A DNA stretch of 64,000 nt from positions 1,116,001-1,180,000 of the forward strand of contig NZ_CP029482.1 of the NCBI RefSeq assembly GCF_003151075.1, in the 5' to 3' direction. Origin of the DNA: Pseudomonas sp. 31-12. GTDB lineage: Bacteria; Pseudomonadota; Gammaproteobacteria; Pseudomonadales; Pseudomonadaceae. Positions within the stretch are counted from its first letter, which is position 1. Every line of letters starts with the position of its first letter. Under the pieces are notes generated by a model. The model searched no databases. It was not told the DNA's origin and worked only from the letters and a program-made list of their open reading frames with translations. Below, piece after piece: positions 28,113-37,215 of the stretch. A program made the position numbers and the translations under genes.

Positions 28113-28829
28113 TTAAGACGGGCGCAAGCCGCGTTCGAGCCAGAGGCGGCTGGCGAGTGTCACCAGACCGTCGAGCAGCAAGGCCAGCAGGGCGGTGCAG
28201 GCCGCGCCGAGCAGCAGTTGCGGCTGATTGTTCAGGGCGATGCCAGGGAAAATCAGGCTGCCCAGACTGTTGGCGCCAATCAGGAACGCCAGCGGTGCCG
28301 TCCCGACGTTGATCGCCAGGGCCACGCGCACGCCGCCGATGATGATCGGCACGGCATTCGGCAATTCGACCCGCCACAGCACCTGGGTCGGTGTCATGCC
28401 GATGCCGACGGCTGCCTCCTTGAGTGAACCCTGAACGTTTTTCAGGCCTTCATAGGTGTTGCGCACGATCGGCAACAGCGAAGCGAGGAACAGGGCGAAG
28501 ATCGCGGGGCCGCTGCCGATGCCGAGGATCCCCAGGGCGATGGCCAGTACGGCAAGAGGCGGCACGGTGTTGCCGATGTTGAAGATCTGCATGAAGCGTT
28601 CAGCGCGGCCCACCATGCTCGGGCGGCTGAGGAAGATACCGGCGGGGATGCCCACAACAAGGGCGGCCAGCATGGAGACAAGGACGAGAATCAGGTGAGC
28701 TTGCAGGTAAAACAACAAATCGTCGCGGTAATGTTCGATCGTGTTGATGCCAATCCAGTGGACCAGCAGGGCCAGGAGAGCGACGACAACCGCACCTCCT
28801 ATCAGCCCCTTGCCATAGCGAATAGCCAC
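28113..28829 (-). CDS. Quaternary-amine ABC importer permease, first gene of operon
   Basis: 238 residues from the GTG at 28829, which has AGGAG 7 bases upstream; a longer start at 28883 would bury this ribosome site. Membrane segments are at about 12-30, 48-75, 80-105 and beyond, with the coupling loop KEAAVGIGMTPTQVLWRVEL. It is paired with the second permease in the same operon (order permease, binding protein, permease, ATPase). The promoter must lie in the gap to prfC. Confidence 0.88.
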   Translation of the reverse strand: MAIRYGKGLIGGAVVVALLALLVHWIGINTIEHYRDDLLFYLQAHLILVLVSMLAALVVGIPAGIFLSRPSMVGRAERFMQIFNIGNTVPPLAVLAIALGILGIGSGPAIFALFLASLLPIVRNTYEGLKNVQGSLKEAAVGIGMTPTQVLWRVELPNAVPIIIGGVRVALAINVGTAPLAFLIGANSLGSLIFPGIALNNQPQLLLGAACTALLALLLDGLVTLASRLWLERGLRPS

Positions 28830-29194
28830 AGGCGGACTCCTTTTTTCTTTGTCGGCGAACGCAGTCCCGAGTGGCAACGCCATTCCTGGCTGCCGGGATT
28901 ATCAACGTTCGCGAGAAGCAGCTCTTCATGCTGATGCAACCGCATGAGATCGAGCCATAAGCGCAGCCTCGTCAGGCTAACTTGCAGGTTTTTCAAACCC
29001 TGCTACGAGAGCTGTAACAGGGGAGTGGACGCCTCCACCTTTTAAAAGGTTCCATATTTAGCAGCAATTAGCCACCCTGGATCTCCCTTTGAGCCCGTCA
29101 ATCGCCATGGGCGACAGGGCGAACGGTGGTCCGTAAGACTCGGTTTGCGCTATACTCGCCGCCCTTTTTTGAATCACCTGCCAGGCGATTTCCC
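28830..29194. promoter_or_regulatory. Divergent promoter region, osmoprotectant operon and prfC
   Basis: 365 bases without a gene. A TATACT at 29151-29156, 39 bases before the prfC start, is a good -10 box, though the -35 is weak. A palindrome CCTTTTAAAAGG lies near 29039 and a CCCTG...CAGGG hairpin near 29000-29022. No named operator is recognised for the osmoprotectant operon. Confidence 0.45.
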
Positions 29195-30778
29195 ATGACC
29201 AAACAGGCCGCCGAAGTCGCGAAACGCCGCACTTTCGCCATTATTTCCCACCCCGATGCCGGTAAAACCACCATCACCGAGAAGCTCTTGCTGATGGGCA
29301 AGGCGATTGCGATTGCGGGCACGGTGAAATCCCGCAAGTCCGACCGCCATGCCACCTCCGACTGGATGGAAATGGAAAAGCAGCGTGGTATCTCGATTAC
29401 CACGTCGGTCATGCAGTTCCCGTATCGCGACCACATGATCAACCTGCTCGACACCCCGGGCCACGAAGACTTCTCCGAAGATACCTACCGTACCCTGACG
29501 GCAGTGGACTCGGCATTGATGGTCCTCGACGGCGGTAAGGGTGTAGAGCCACGGACCATCGCGCTGATGGACGTCTGCCGTCTGCGTGATACGCCGATCG
29601 TCAGCTTCATCAACAAACTCGACCGCGACATCCGCGACCCGATCGAACTGCTCGACGAAATCGAAGCCGTCCTGAAAATCAAGGCAGCGCCGATCACCTG
29701 GCCGATCGGCTGCTACCGCGATTTCAAAGGCGTTTATCACCTCGCCGACGACTACATCATCGTGTACACCGCCGGTCACGGCCACGAACGTACCGATGTG
29801 AAAATCATCGAGAAGCTCGATTCCGATGAAGCTCGCGCGCACTTGGGCGACGAGTACGATCGCTTTGTCGATCAGCTGGAACTGGTGCAGGGCGCCTGTC
29901 ACGAATTCAATCAACAGGAATTCCTCGACGGCCAACTGACCCCGGTGTTCTTCGGTACTGCATTGGGCAACTTCGGTGTCGATCACGTGCTCGACGCCGT
30001 GGTCAACTGGGCGCCGAAACCGCTGGCCCGTGTCGCCAACGAGCGCACCGTTGAACCGGTTGAAGAGAAGTTTGCAGGTTTTGTGTTCAAGATCCAGGCG
30101 AACATGGACCCGAAACACCGCGACCGCATCGCCTTCATGCGTATCTGCTCCGGCAAATACGAAAAAGGCATGAAGATGCGCCACGTGCGTACCGGCAAGG
30201 ACGTGCGGATTGGCGATGCCCTGACGTTCTTCTCCTCCGAGCGTGAGCAACTGGAAGAAGCGTTTGCCGGCGACATCATTGGCCTGCACAACCACGGCAC
30301 CATCCAGATCGGCGACACCTTCACCGAAGGCGAAGTTCTGGGCTTCACCGGTATTCCGCACTTCGCCCCGGAACTGTTCCGTCGTGTGCGTTTGCGTGAC
30401 CCGCTGAAATCCAAGCAACTGCGCCAGGGCTTGCAGCAGTTGGCGGAAGAGGGCGCGACCCAGGTGTTCTTCCCTGAGCGCAGCAACGACATCATCCTCG
30501 GCGCCGTTGGTGTGCTGCAGTTCGATGTGGTCGCCAGCCGCTTGAAAGAGGAATACAAGGTCGAGTGCTCCTACGAGCCGATCACCGTGTATTCCGCGCG
30601 CTGGATCGATTGCGACGATAAGAAGAAGCTCGAGGAGTTTCGGGTCAAGGCCGTGGAAAACCTGGCGGTCGACGGCGGTGGTCACCTGACCTACCTGGCC
30701 CCGACACGGGTCAACCTGGCGCTGATGGAAGAACGCTGGCCGGACGTGAAATTCCGTGCGACGCGTGAGCATCACTAA
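29195..30778 (+). CDS. prfC: Peptide chain release factor 3
   Basis: 527 residues from the ATG at 29195 ([14 protein letters not shown]), the usual RF3 length; 23 upstream in-frame codons are not conserved in type. It is a translational GTPase that recycles RF1/RF2. G1 is [16 protein letters not shown]2 [12 protein letters not shown]3 DTPGHEDF and G4 NKLDRD. Domain III includes the RF3-type end ([19 protein letters not shown]). A terminator follows 18 bases after the stop. Confidence 0.97.
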   Translation: MTKQAAEVAKRRTFAIISHPDAGKTTITEKLLLMGKAIAIAGTVKSRKSDRHATSDWMEMEKQRGISITTSVMQFPYRDHMINLLDTPGHEDFSEDTYRTLTAVDSALMVLDGGKGVEPRTIALMDVCRLRDTPIVSFINKLDRDIRDPIELLDEIEAVLKIKAAPITWPIGCYRDFKGVYHLADDYIIVYTAGHGHERTDVKIIEKLDSDEARAHLGDEYDRFVDQLELVQGACHEFNQQEFLDGQLTPVFFGTALGNFGVDHVLDAVVNWAPKPLARVANERTVEPVEEKFAGFVFKIQANMDPKHRDRIAFMRICSGKYEKGMKMRHVRTGKDVRIGDALTFFSSEREQLEEAFAGDIIGLHNHGTIQIGDTFTEGEVLGFTGIPHFAPELFRRVRLRDPLKSKQLRQGLQQLAEEGATQVFFPERSNDIILGAVGVLQFDVVASRLKEEYKVECSYEPITVYSARWIDCDDKKKLEEFRVKAVENLAVDGGGHLTYLAPTRVNLALMEERWPDVKFRATREHH

Positions 30779-30796
30779 GCGTTGAGTTGCAAAATC

Positions 30797-30830
30797 AAAA
30801 GCCCCGGTCGCGAAAGCACCGGGGCTTTTT
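30797..30830 (+). terminator. prfC intrinsic terminator
   Basis: AAAAGCCCCGGT and ACCGGGGCTTTTT form a GC-rich stem around CGCGAAAGC and end in five T. Confidence 0.9.
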
Positions 30831-30847
30831 CATGCCCGACCCAACTC

Positions 30848-30942
30848 CCTGTGGGAGCCAGCCTGCTGGCGATAGCGGAGTGACATTCAACACATTCATT
30901 GAATGAAAGACTGCCATCGCCAGCAGGCTGGCTCCCACAGGG
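30848..30942. repeat. REP-type inverted repeat pair
   Basis: CCTGTGGGAGCCAGCCTGCT and its complement AGCAGGCTGGCTCCCACAGG are perfect arms around about 40 bases. This is a sequence variant (CCAGCCTGCTGGC) of the palindromes after fruA. Confidence 0.8.
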
Positions 30943-31115
30943 ATCAGTGTTGTTGATGGGTTTGGGTATATACATTATTCCAAACCAGTCTCCCCACTCA
31001 TGGCATTTCCCGCGCATCGTCAGGGTCCTATCTGGAGAACCCGCCCCATCGGAACCGGTTGTCTATCAGTGCCGTCGGGCTTTCACGTTTCACCTGCAAA
31101 AGGATGGAATCGGCC

Positions 31116-31370
31116 ATGAGTATTTTTCAACGCATTGTGTTGTTGCTGAAGGTTTTCGTAATGCTGTCCGTAGGCCTGTCGTCGGCAGCGTGGGCTGAGT
31201 GTCCGGATCATGATGAACAAGCGTCGAGTGGGCAGGTGACGCACACTGGGCTGATGATCGCCGCGTCCGAGTCGGAGCCAGGCGACCAGGGGCAGGGCGG
31301 CAGCGCGGACGATGACGACTCGACCACCGAGGATCCGGATGCCGATACCGATGAAGATGAAGGGGCTTGA
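31116..31370 (+). CDS. Small exported acidic protein, unknown
   Basis: 84 residues from the ATG at 31116 with AGGA 11 bases upstream; ATGs at 31059 and 31104 are alternatives with worse ribosome sites. The N-terminus is a good signal peptide ending AAWA, then a mature part of about 57 residues finishing in a run rich in Asp and Glu (ADDDDSTTEDPDADTDEDEG). It has one Cys after the cleavage site (AECPDHDE). The acidic tail could bind divalent cations. No family is recognised and the gene stands alone. Confidence 0.6.
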   Translation: MSIFQRIVLLLKVFVMLSVGLSSAAWAECPDHDEQASSGQVTHTGLMIAASESEPGDQGQGGSADDDDSTTEDPDADTDEDEGA

Positions 31371-31381
31371 GGAACAGGCAA

Positions 31382-31432
31382 AAGAAAACCCCTTCTCCCC
31401 CGGACTGATGCGCAGCCGGGGCAGAAGAGGTT
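31382..31432 (-). terminator. Terminator at the end of the dpp operon
   Basis: The imperfect stem CCCCTTCTCCCCCGG against CCGGGGCAGAAGAGG, loop about 12 bases, is followed on the minus strand by GGTTTTCTTTTG. It is placed to end the dppF transcript after the REP element, and could also end the small exported gene on the plus strand. Confidence 0.65.
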
Positions 31433-31453
31433 ATTGAACAGCTCAGATATCCC

Positions 31454-31557
31454 AGTGGGAGCGGCGGTGCGACGATTCGACTTGCTCGCGAAAGCGGTGT
31501 GTCATTCACATAAATGGTGACTGACACACCCTCTTCGCGAGCAAGCCCGCTCCCACA
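31454..31557. repeat. REP-type inverted repeat pair, one arm degraded
   Basis: The right arm TTCGCGAGCAAGCCCGCTCC (to 31557 with CACA) is intact. The left arm starting AGTGGGAGCGGCGGTGCGAC is interrupted by about 12 bases before CTTGCTCGCGAA. It lies just downstream of dppF. Confidence 0.7.
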
Positions 31558-31560
31558 TTT

Positions 31561-32541
31561 TTACGCGGCGCCGTCGAGGAACTGCTCGGCGTAGTGGCAC
31601 GCCACTTGGCGGCTGTCGAGCAGGCGCAGGGCCGGCTCTTCAGTGCTGCAACGCTCGGTCGCGTACGGGCAGCGCTTGTGGAAAGCGCATCCCGACGGCG
31701 GGTTCAACGGATTGGGCAACTCGCCGACGATCTTGATTTTCGGCTTGTTCGGGTCCGGGTGAATGGTCGGGGTAGCCGACAGCAGCGCCTGGGTGTAGGG
31801 GTGCAAAGGACGTTCGTAGATGTCGTTCTTCGGGCCCATTTCCACCGGGCGACCGAGGTACATCACCATCACGTCATCGGCGACGTGTTGCACCACTGCC
31901 AGGTTATGCGAGATGAACACGTAGGCGGTGTTGAACTCTTGCTGCAAATCCATGAACAGGTTCAGCACCTGGGCTTGAATCGACACGTCCAGCGCCGAAG
32001 TCGGTTCGTCCGCGACCAGGACTTTCGGTTGCAGCATCATCGCGCGGGCGAGGGCGATCCGCTGGCGCTGACCGCCGGAGAACATGTGCGGATAACGCTG
32101 ATAGTGCTCAGGACGCAAGCCTACCTGTTTCATCATTGCCTGAACTTTCTCGCGACGTTCGGCCGCGCTCAGGCTGGTGTTGATCAGCAATGGCTCGGCC
32201 AGTTGATCACCGACTTTCTGCCGTGGGTTCAACGACGCGTAAGGGCTCTGGAACACCATCTGCACGTCTTTGCGCAATTGCTTGCGCTGGGACTTGTCGG
32301 CGCCGGCGACTTCCTGCCCGGCGATTTTCAAGGAGCCGGAGGAAGGTTCTTCGATCAGCGTCAGGGCACGGGCCAGAGTGGATTTTCCGCAGCCCGATTC
32401 GCCTACGACGGCGAGGGTCTTGCCGGCTTCCAGTTCGAATGACACACCGTTGAGGGCGCGCACGGTCGCATGACCCTTGAACAGGCCGCGGGACACTTCG
32501 TAGTGACGGGTCAGGTCGCGGGCGGTAAGTACGACGGCCAT
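31561..32541 (-). CDS. dppF: Dipeptide ABC importer ATPase DppF
   Basis: 326 residues from the ATG at 32541, which shares a base with the dppD stop. Walker A is VVGESGCGKSTLARAL, signature SGGQRQRIALARAM and Walker B VLVADEPTSALD. The C-terminal oligopeptide-transporter Cys cluster (GCAFHKRCPYATERC) is probably a [4Fe-4S] or structural site of Dpp/Opp ATPases. Last gene of dppBCDF. The frame is open about 100 codons further upstream, inside dppD, and that part is not used. Confidence 0.93.
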   Translation of the reverse strand: MAVVLTARDLTRHYEVSRGLFKGHATVRALNGVSFELEAGKTLAVVGESGCGKSTLARALTLIEEPSSGSLKIAGQEVAGADKSQRKQLRKDVQMVFQSPYASLNPRQKVGDQLAEPLLINTSLSAAERREKVQAMMKQVGLRPEHYQRYPHMFSGGQRQRIALARAMMLQPKVLVADEPTSALDVSIQAQVLNLFMDLQQEFNTAYVFISHNLAVVQHVADDVMVMYLGRPVEMGPKNDIYERPLHPYTQALLSATPTIHPDPNKPKIKIVGELPNPLNPPSGCAFHKRCPYATERCSTEEPALRLLDSRQVACHYAEQFLDGAA

Positions 32542-33509
32542 TACGCCACCTCCTGATTCAGCGGGTAGAAGCAGCGGGCAAGGCTGTTGCTTTTCGGATC
32601 GAGGGCCGGACGCTGGGCACGGCAATTCTCTTGCACATACGGGCAGCGCGGCGACAGCAGGCAACCCTGCGGACGGTCGTAACGACCGGGAACAATGCCC
32701 GGCAGCGTGGCCAGGCGTGTGGCGCCCAGGCTGTGTTCCGGAATCGCCTTGAGCAGCGCTTCGCTGTAAGGGTGTGCCGGAATGTCGAACAGCTGTGGCA
32801 CTTGACCCACTTCTACCGCTTGGCCGGCGTACATCACGCACACGCGCTGAGCGGTTTCGGCCACGACCGCGAGGTCGTGAGTGATCAGCACCAGGCCCAT
32901 GTTCTGCTCTTTCTGCAACGCCAGCAGCAGGTCCATGATCTGCGCCTGAATCGTTACGTCCAGTGCGGTGGTCGGCTCGTCGGCGATCAGCAGTTTCGGT
33001 TCGCCGGCAATCGCCATGGCGATTGCAACACGCTGGCTCATACCGCCAGAGAGTTGATGCGGGTAAGCGTCCATACGACTGGCGGCGCCCGGGATTTCAA
33101 CTTTTTCCAGCAGTTCGATGGCGCGTGCGCGGGCTTGCTTGCCGGACATTTTCAGATGCAGGCGCAGCACTTCTTCGATCTGGAAGCCAACGGTGTAGCT
33201 CGGGTTCAGCGCGGTCATCGGGTCCTGGAAGACCATGGCCAGGTCTTTGCCGACGATTTGCCGACGCTGACGGTTGCTCAGCTTGAGCATGTTCTTGCCG
33301 TCGAAATTCAGGGCGTCGGCGGTGACGATCCCCGGGTGTTCGATCAGGCCCATCAGCGCCATCATGGTCACGGACTTGCCGGAACCCGATTCGCCAACGA
33401 TGGCCAAAACCTCGCCCTTGTCCACGGTAATGTCGAGACCGTCGACCACCGGAACGGCGTTCTTGTCGCCGAAGCGAACGTTGAGATTCTTGATTTCTAA
33501 CAGTGACAT
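32541..33509 (-). CDS. dppD: Dipeptide ABC importer ATPase DppD
   Basis: 322 residues from the ATG at 33509 with AGGAG upstream. Walker A is [16 protein letters not shown], signature [15 protein letters not shown] and Walker [13 protein letters not shown]. The C-terminal Cys motif is [15 protein letters not shown]. It pairs with DppF to energise peptide import. Spacing to dppC is 10 bases and to dppF minus one. Confidence 0.93.
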   Translation of the reverse strand: MSLLEIKNLNVRFGDKNAVPVVDGLDITVDKGEVLAIVGESGSGKSVTMMALMGLIEHPGIVTADALNFDGKNMLKLSNRQRRQIVGKDLAMVFQDPMTALNPSYTVGFQIEEVLRLHLKMSGKQARARAIELLEKVEIPGAASRMDAYPHQLSGGMSQRVAIAMAIAGEPKLLIADEPTTALDVTIQAQIMDLLLALQKEQNMGLVLITHDLAVVAETAQRVCVMYAGQAVEVGQVPQLFDIPAHPYSEALLKAIPEHSLGATRLATLPGIVPGRYDRPQGCLLSPRCPYVQENCRAQRPALDPKSNSLARCFYPLNQEVA

Positions 33510-33519
33510 TTGAATCTCC

Positions 33520-34449
33520 TCAGGCGGCGTTCTTGAGTTTCGGGTCCAGCGCATCGCGCAGGCCGTCGCCCATCAAGTTGATTGCCAGCACGCTGAGCAA
33601 AATGGTCAAACCAGGCAGACTGACGACCCACCAGGCGCGTTCGATGTAGTCGCGAGCCGAAGCCAGCATGGTGCCCCACTCAGGGGTTGGCGGTTGTACG
33701 CCAAGGCCGAGGAAGCCCAGTGCCGCAGCATCGAGAATCGCCGAGGAGAAGCTCAAGGTCGCCTGAACGATCAGCGGCGCCATGCAGTTGGGCAGCACGG
33801 TGACGAACATCAGGCGTGGCAGACCGGCACCAGCCAGGCGCGCGGCGGTCACGTAGTCGCGGTTCAATTCGCCCATCACCGCGGCGCGGGTCAGACGAAC
33901 ATAGGACGGCAACGAAACCACGGCGATGGCAATAATGGTGTTGATCAGGCCAGGGCCGAGGATGGCGACAATCGCCACGGCCAGCAGCAGCGACGGCAGG
34001 GCCAGCATGATGTCCATCAGACGCATGATGGTCGGGCCGAGCAGTTTCGGGAAGAAGCCGGCGAACAGACCCAAAAGGATGCCCGGAATCAGCGACATCA
34101 CCACCGACGACAAGCCGATCAGCAGGGACAGGCGCGAACCGTTGATCAGTCGCGACAGCAGGTCGCGACCCAGTTCATCGGTGCCGAGCAGGAACTGGAT
34201 CTGCCCGCCTTCCAGCCAGGACGGCGGGGTCAGCAGGAAGTCACGGTATTGTTCGCTCGGGTTATGCGGGGCAACCCACGGCGCGAAAATTGCGCAGAAA
34301 ATCACCAGCAGCATGAACATCAGGCCGGCGACGGCACCTTTGTTCTTGGAAAACGCTTGCCAGAATTCTTTGTAAGGGGACGGGTACAGCAGGCTTTGAT
34401 CGACTGTTACCGCTTGATTTGTAGTTGAAGCTGGAGTGGTCATGGTCAT
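33520..34449 (-). CDS. dppC: Dipeptide ABC importer permease DppC
   Basis: 309 residues from the ATG at 34449; an ATG two codons later is equally possible. The protein has an N-terminal cytosolic lead, a first membrane helix at about 35-55 ([20 protein letters not shown]), a periplasmic loop, then five helices with the coupling loop [20 protein letters not shown]. It is the partner of DppB in the membrane channel. Confidence 0.92.
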   Translation of the reverse strand: MTMTTPASTTNQAVTVDQSLLYPSPYKEFWQAFSKNKGAVAGLMFMLLVIFCAIFAPWVAPHNPSEQYRDFLLTPPSWLEGGQIQFLLGTDELGRDLLSRLINGSRLSLLIGLSSVVMSLIPGILLGLFAGFFPKLLGPTIMRLMDIMLALPSLLLAVAIVAILGPGLINTIIAIAVVSLPSYVRLTRAAVMGELNRDYVTAARLAGAGLPRLMFVTVLPNCMAPLIVQATLSFSSAILDAAALGFLGLGVQPPTPEWGTMLASARDYIERAWWVVSLPGLTILLSVLAINLMGDGLRDALDPKLKNAA

Positions 34450-34456
34450 GATGATC

Positions 34457-35467
34457 TCAGCGCTGGTGACGAATGCGTGGGTTGGCAAAGCCGTAGAGGA
34501 TGTCCACTACGAAGTTGACCAGAATCACCAGGCAGGCGATTAACAGGATGCCGTTCTGCACCACGGGATAGTCCCGTGCGCCAATGGCTTCGATCAGCCA
34601 TTTGCCGATGCCGGGCCAGGAGAAGATGGTTTCGGTCAGGACCGCACCGGCCAGCAATGTGCCGACTTGCAGGCCGACCACGGTCAGTACCGGAATCAGC
34701 GCGTTGCGCAGGCCGTGCACGAACACCACGCGCGAAGGCGACAGGCCTTTGGCGCGGGCGGTACGGATGTAGTCTTCGCGCAGCACTTCGAGCATCGAAG
34801 AACGGGTCATCCGCGCAATAACGGCCAGCGGGATGGTGCCGAGCACGATGGCCGGCAGGATCAGGTGATGCAGGGCATCGAAGAACGCACCGACGTCATC
34901 GGCCAGCAGCGTGTCGATGAGCATGAAGCCGGTCCGCGGCTCTATGTCGTAAAGCAGGTCGATCCGCCCGGACACCGGGGTCCAGCCCAGGGATACCGAG
35001 AAGAACATGATCAGGATCAGGCCCCACCAGAAGATCGGCATCGAATATCCCGCCAGGGAGATGCCCATCACCCCGTGGTCGAACAGGGATCCTCGCTTGA
35101 GTGCCGCGATCACCCCGGCCAACAGGCCCAGGATGCCGGCGAACAACAGGGCGGCCATGGACAGTTCCAGGGTCGCCGGGAAGAGGGAGGTGAACTCGGT
35201 CCATACGCTTTCACGGGTACGCAGGGATTCACCAAGGTCGCCGTGGGCCAACTTGCCGATGTAATCCAGGTATTGGGCATACAGGGGTTTGTTCAGACCT
35301 AGGCGTTCCATTGCCTGAGCGTGCATTTCGGGGTCGACCCGACGTTCGCCCATCATTACTTCCACGGGGTCGCCCGGAATCATGCGAATCAACGCGAAAG
35401 TCAGCAGGGTGATGCCGAAAAACGTGGGGATCAGTAACCCCAGTCGGCGGGCAATAAAACTAAACAT
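34457..35467 (-). CDS. dppB: Dipeptide ABC importer permease DppB
   Basis: 336 residues. It has the typical DppB/OppB N-terminus MFSFIARRLGLLIPTFFGIT with its first membrane helix, conserved RMIPGDPVEVMMG, and the coupling loop DYIRTARAKGLSPSRVVFVH. It starts 74 bases after the dppA stop, with a strong hairpin in between. Confidence 0.93.
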   Translation of the reverse strand: MFSFIARRLGLLIPTFFGITLLTFALIRMIPGDPVEVMMGERRVDPEMHAQAMERLGLNKPLYAQYLDYIGKLAHGDLGESLRTRESVWTEFTSLFPATLELSMAALLFAGILGLLAGVIAALKRGSLFDHGVMGISLAGYSMPIFWWGLILIMFFSVSLGWTPVSGRIDLLYDIEPRTGFMLIDTLLADDVGAFFDALHHLILPAIVLGTIPLAVIARMTRSSMLEVLREDYIRTARAKGLSPSRVVFVHGLRNALIPVLTVVGLQVGTLLAGAVLTETIFSWPGIGKWLIEAIGARDYPVVQNGILLIACLVILVNFVVDILYGFANPRIRHQR

Positions 35468-35500
35468 CTTGTGGTGTACCTCATCAGCCGGTTAGGCGTG

Positions 35501-35530
35501 CCTGGTGTCCCTGGAGTCAGGGACACCGGG
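35501..35530 (-). promoter_or_regulatory. Hairpin between dppA and dppB
   Basis: CCTGGTGTCCCTG pairs with CAGGGACACCGGG (13 pairs, one G-T) around GAGT. No U-tract follows on the minus strand. Hairpins at this position in binding-protein/permease operons usually protect the binding-protein mRNA from 3' decay and give it a higher level than the permeases. That role is inferred here. Confidence 0.65.
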
Positions 35531-35541
35531 AGTTTTCTTAT

Positions 35542-37137
35542 CTACTTCACCTGGGTGGTGGCGAAGTTATTAGTGGTGAGGGGGCTAATGTGGTAGCCCT
35601 CTACGTTGTTGCGCATTGCGGTGAACATTCTAGTGTGAGCGATGCTGATCCATGGCTGGTCCTGGTTAAAAATAACCTGAGCCTGTTCGTACAGTGCTGC
35701 ACGCTCGGCCGGGTCGGTTTTTTCGCGGGCCTGGTCGATCAGGGTCTGGAACTTTTCATTGCACCAGCGCGCGTAGTTTTCGCCGTTCTTCGCGGCTTCG
35801 CAACTGAGCATAGGCGTCAGGAAGTTATCCGGGTCGCCGTTATCGCCCGCCCATCCGGCGGATACCATATCGTGCTCGCCGTTTTTCGCGCGTTTGAGCA
35901 TTTCGCCCCATTCCATCACGCGGATATCGATCTTGATCCCCACCTTGGCCAGGTCGGCCTGCATCATCTGCGCGCCGAGCATTGGGTTCGGGTTGGTCGC
36001 ACCCCCACCGTTGCGGGTGAACAGGGTGAATACCGTGCCTTCCGGTACGCCGGCTTCCTTGAGCAGGGCGCGGGCCTTGTCGAGGTCGCGGGCCGGGTTT
36101 TTCAAGGTGTGGTTGTAACCCAGCAGCGTGTCCGGGAACGGGTTCACCGCAGCGGTCGCATTGCCTTTGCCAAACAGCGCGTTGACGGCCGCTTCCTTGT
36201 CGAAGGCGATGTCGATGGCTTTGCGCACGCGCACGTCACTCAGGTATTTGTGCGTGGTGTTGATGGCGATATACGCGACGGTCATCGCGTTCAGCTCATC
36301 GACCTTCAGCTTGTCGTCTTTCTTGATGCTCGGAATGTCATCCGGTTTCGGGTAGAGCGCGATCTGGCATTCGTTGGCCTTGAGCTTCTGCAGGCGCACG
36401 TTGTTGTCGGTGGCGATGGCCAGGATCAACGCGTCAGCCGGCGCCTTGCCGCGGAAGTAGTCCGGGTTGGCCTTGAAGCGAACCTGGGCGTCCTTGGCGT
36501 AGCGCTGGAAAATGAACGGGCCGGTACCGACTGGCTTGTTGTTCAGGTCGCCGGTCTTGTTGGCCTTGAGCAACTGATCCGCGTACTCGGCGGAGTAGAT
36601 CGAGGAGAAGGCCATGGCGATGTCAGCCAGGAACGGCGCTTCGCGGCGGGTCAGGGTGAATTTGACGGTGTTGTCGTCAACTTTCTCGACGCTTTTCAGC
36701 AGTTCCTTGAAGCCCATGCTTTCAAAGTACGGGAAGCCCACGCTCGACAGTTTGTGCCATGGGTGGTTCGGGTCCAGCTGACGCTGGAAACTCCAGACCA
36801 CGTCGTCGGCGTTCATGTCGCGCGTCGGTTTGAAGTATTCGGTGGTGTGGAACTTGACGCCTTTGCGCAGGTGGAACGTGTAGGTCAGACCGTCTTCGCT
36901 GATGTCCCAGGAGTCGGCCAGTGCCGGAATCACTTCAGTGGTGCCGGGCTTGAAGTCCGCCAGACGATTGAAGATGGTTTCGGCCACCGCATCGGCTGTG
37001 ACTGCAGTCGTGTACTGGACCATATCGAAGCCTTCCGGACTGGCTTCGGTGCAGACCACCAGGGGTTTGGCCGAGACGCCAACAGCGACACTGAGCAACG
37101 CGGCTGCAATGGCCGCACGTAGGGGAAGCATTTTCAT
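35542..37137 (-). CDS. dppA: Periplasmic dipeptide-binding protein, dppBCDF-linked
   Basis: 531 residues from the ATG at 37137 (MKMLPLRAAIAAALL), with signal peptide to about residue 23 (VSA-KPLVVCTE). Family SBP_bac_5: VVCTEASPEGFDMVQYTTAV, YTFHLRKGVKFHTT, VGTGPFIFQRY and MEWGEMLKRAKNGEHDM. It delivers di/tripeptides to DppBC. It is the first gene of the permease operon and the most diverged of the three binding proteins in the window. A terminator separates it from the porin gene upstream. Confidence 0.92.
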   Translation of the reverse strand: MKMLPLRAAIAAALLSVAVGVSAKPLVVCTEASPEGFDMVQYTTAVTADAVAETIFNRLADFKPGTTEVIPALADSWDISEDGLTYTFHLRKGVKFHTTEYFKPTRDMNADDVVWSFQRQLDPNHPWHKLSSVGFPYFESMGFKELLKSVEKVDDNTVKFTLTRREAPFLADIAMAFSSIYSAEYADQLLKANKTGDLNNKPVGTGPFIFQRYAKDAQVRFKANPDYFRGKAPADALILAIATDNNVRLQKLKANECQIALYPKPDDIPSIKKDDKLKVDELNAMTVAYIAINTTHKYLSDVRVRKAIDIAFDKEAAVNALFGKGNATAAVNPFPDTLLGYNHTLKNPARDLDKARALLKEAGVPEGTVFTLFTRNGGGATNPNPMLGAQMMQADLAKVGIKIDIRVMEWGEMLKRAKNGEHDMVSAGWAGDNGDPDNFLTPMLSCEAAKNGENYARWCNEKFQTLIDQAREKTDPAERAALYEQAQVIFNQDQPWISIAHTRMFTAMRNNVEGYHISPLTTNNFATTQVK

Positions 37138-37166
37138 CAAGAACCCTCTGCAATCGGTTAAAGGAC

Positions 37167-37208
37167 AAAAGCCGAACGGCCGATTCGTCACTGAATCAGC
37201 CGTTCGGC
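37167..37208 (-). terminator. Terminator between the porin gene and dppA
   Basis: GCCGAACGGC and GCCGTTCGGC form a perfect outer stem continued by an inner GATTC/GAATC pair, with TTTT on the minus strand at 37167-37170. It lies just after the porin stop and before dppA, so dppABCDF is expressed by read-through or from its own promoter. Confidence 0.8.
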
Positions 37209-37215
37209 AGGTGTA

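Noticed and set aside
28998..29050. Hairpin and CCTTTTAAAAGG palindrome as a riboswitch or operator for the osmoprotectant operon
   Set aside because: Too short and without a recognised consensus; it is mentioned only as part of the promoter region.
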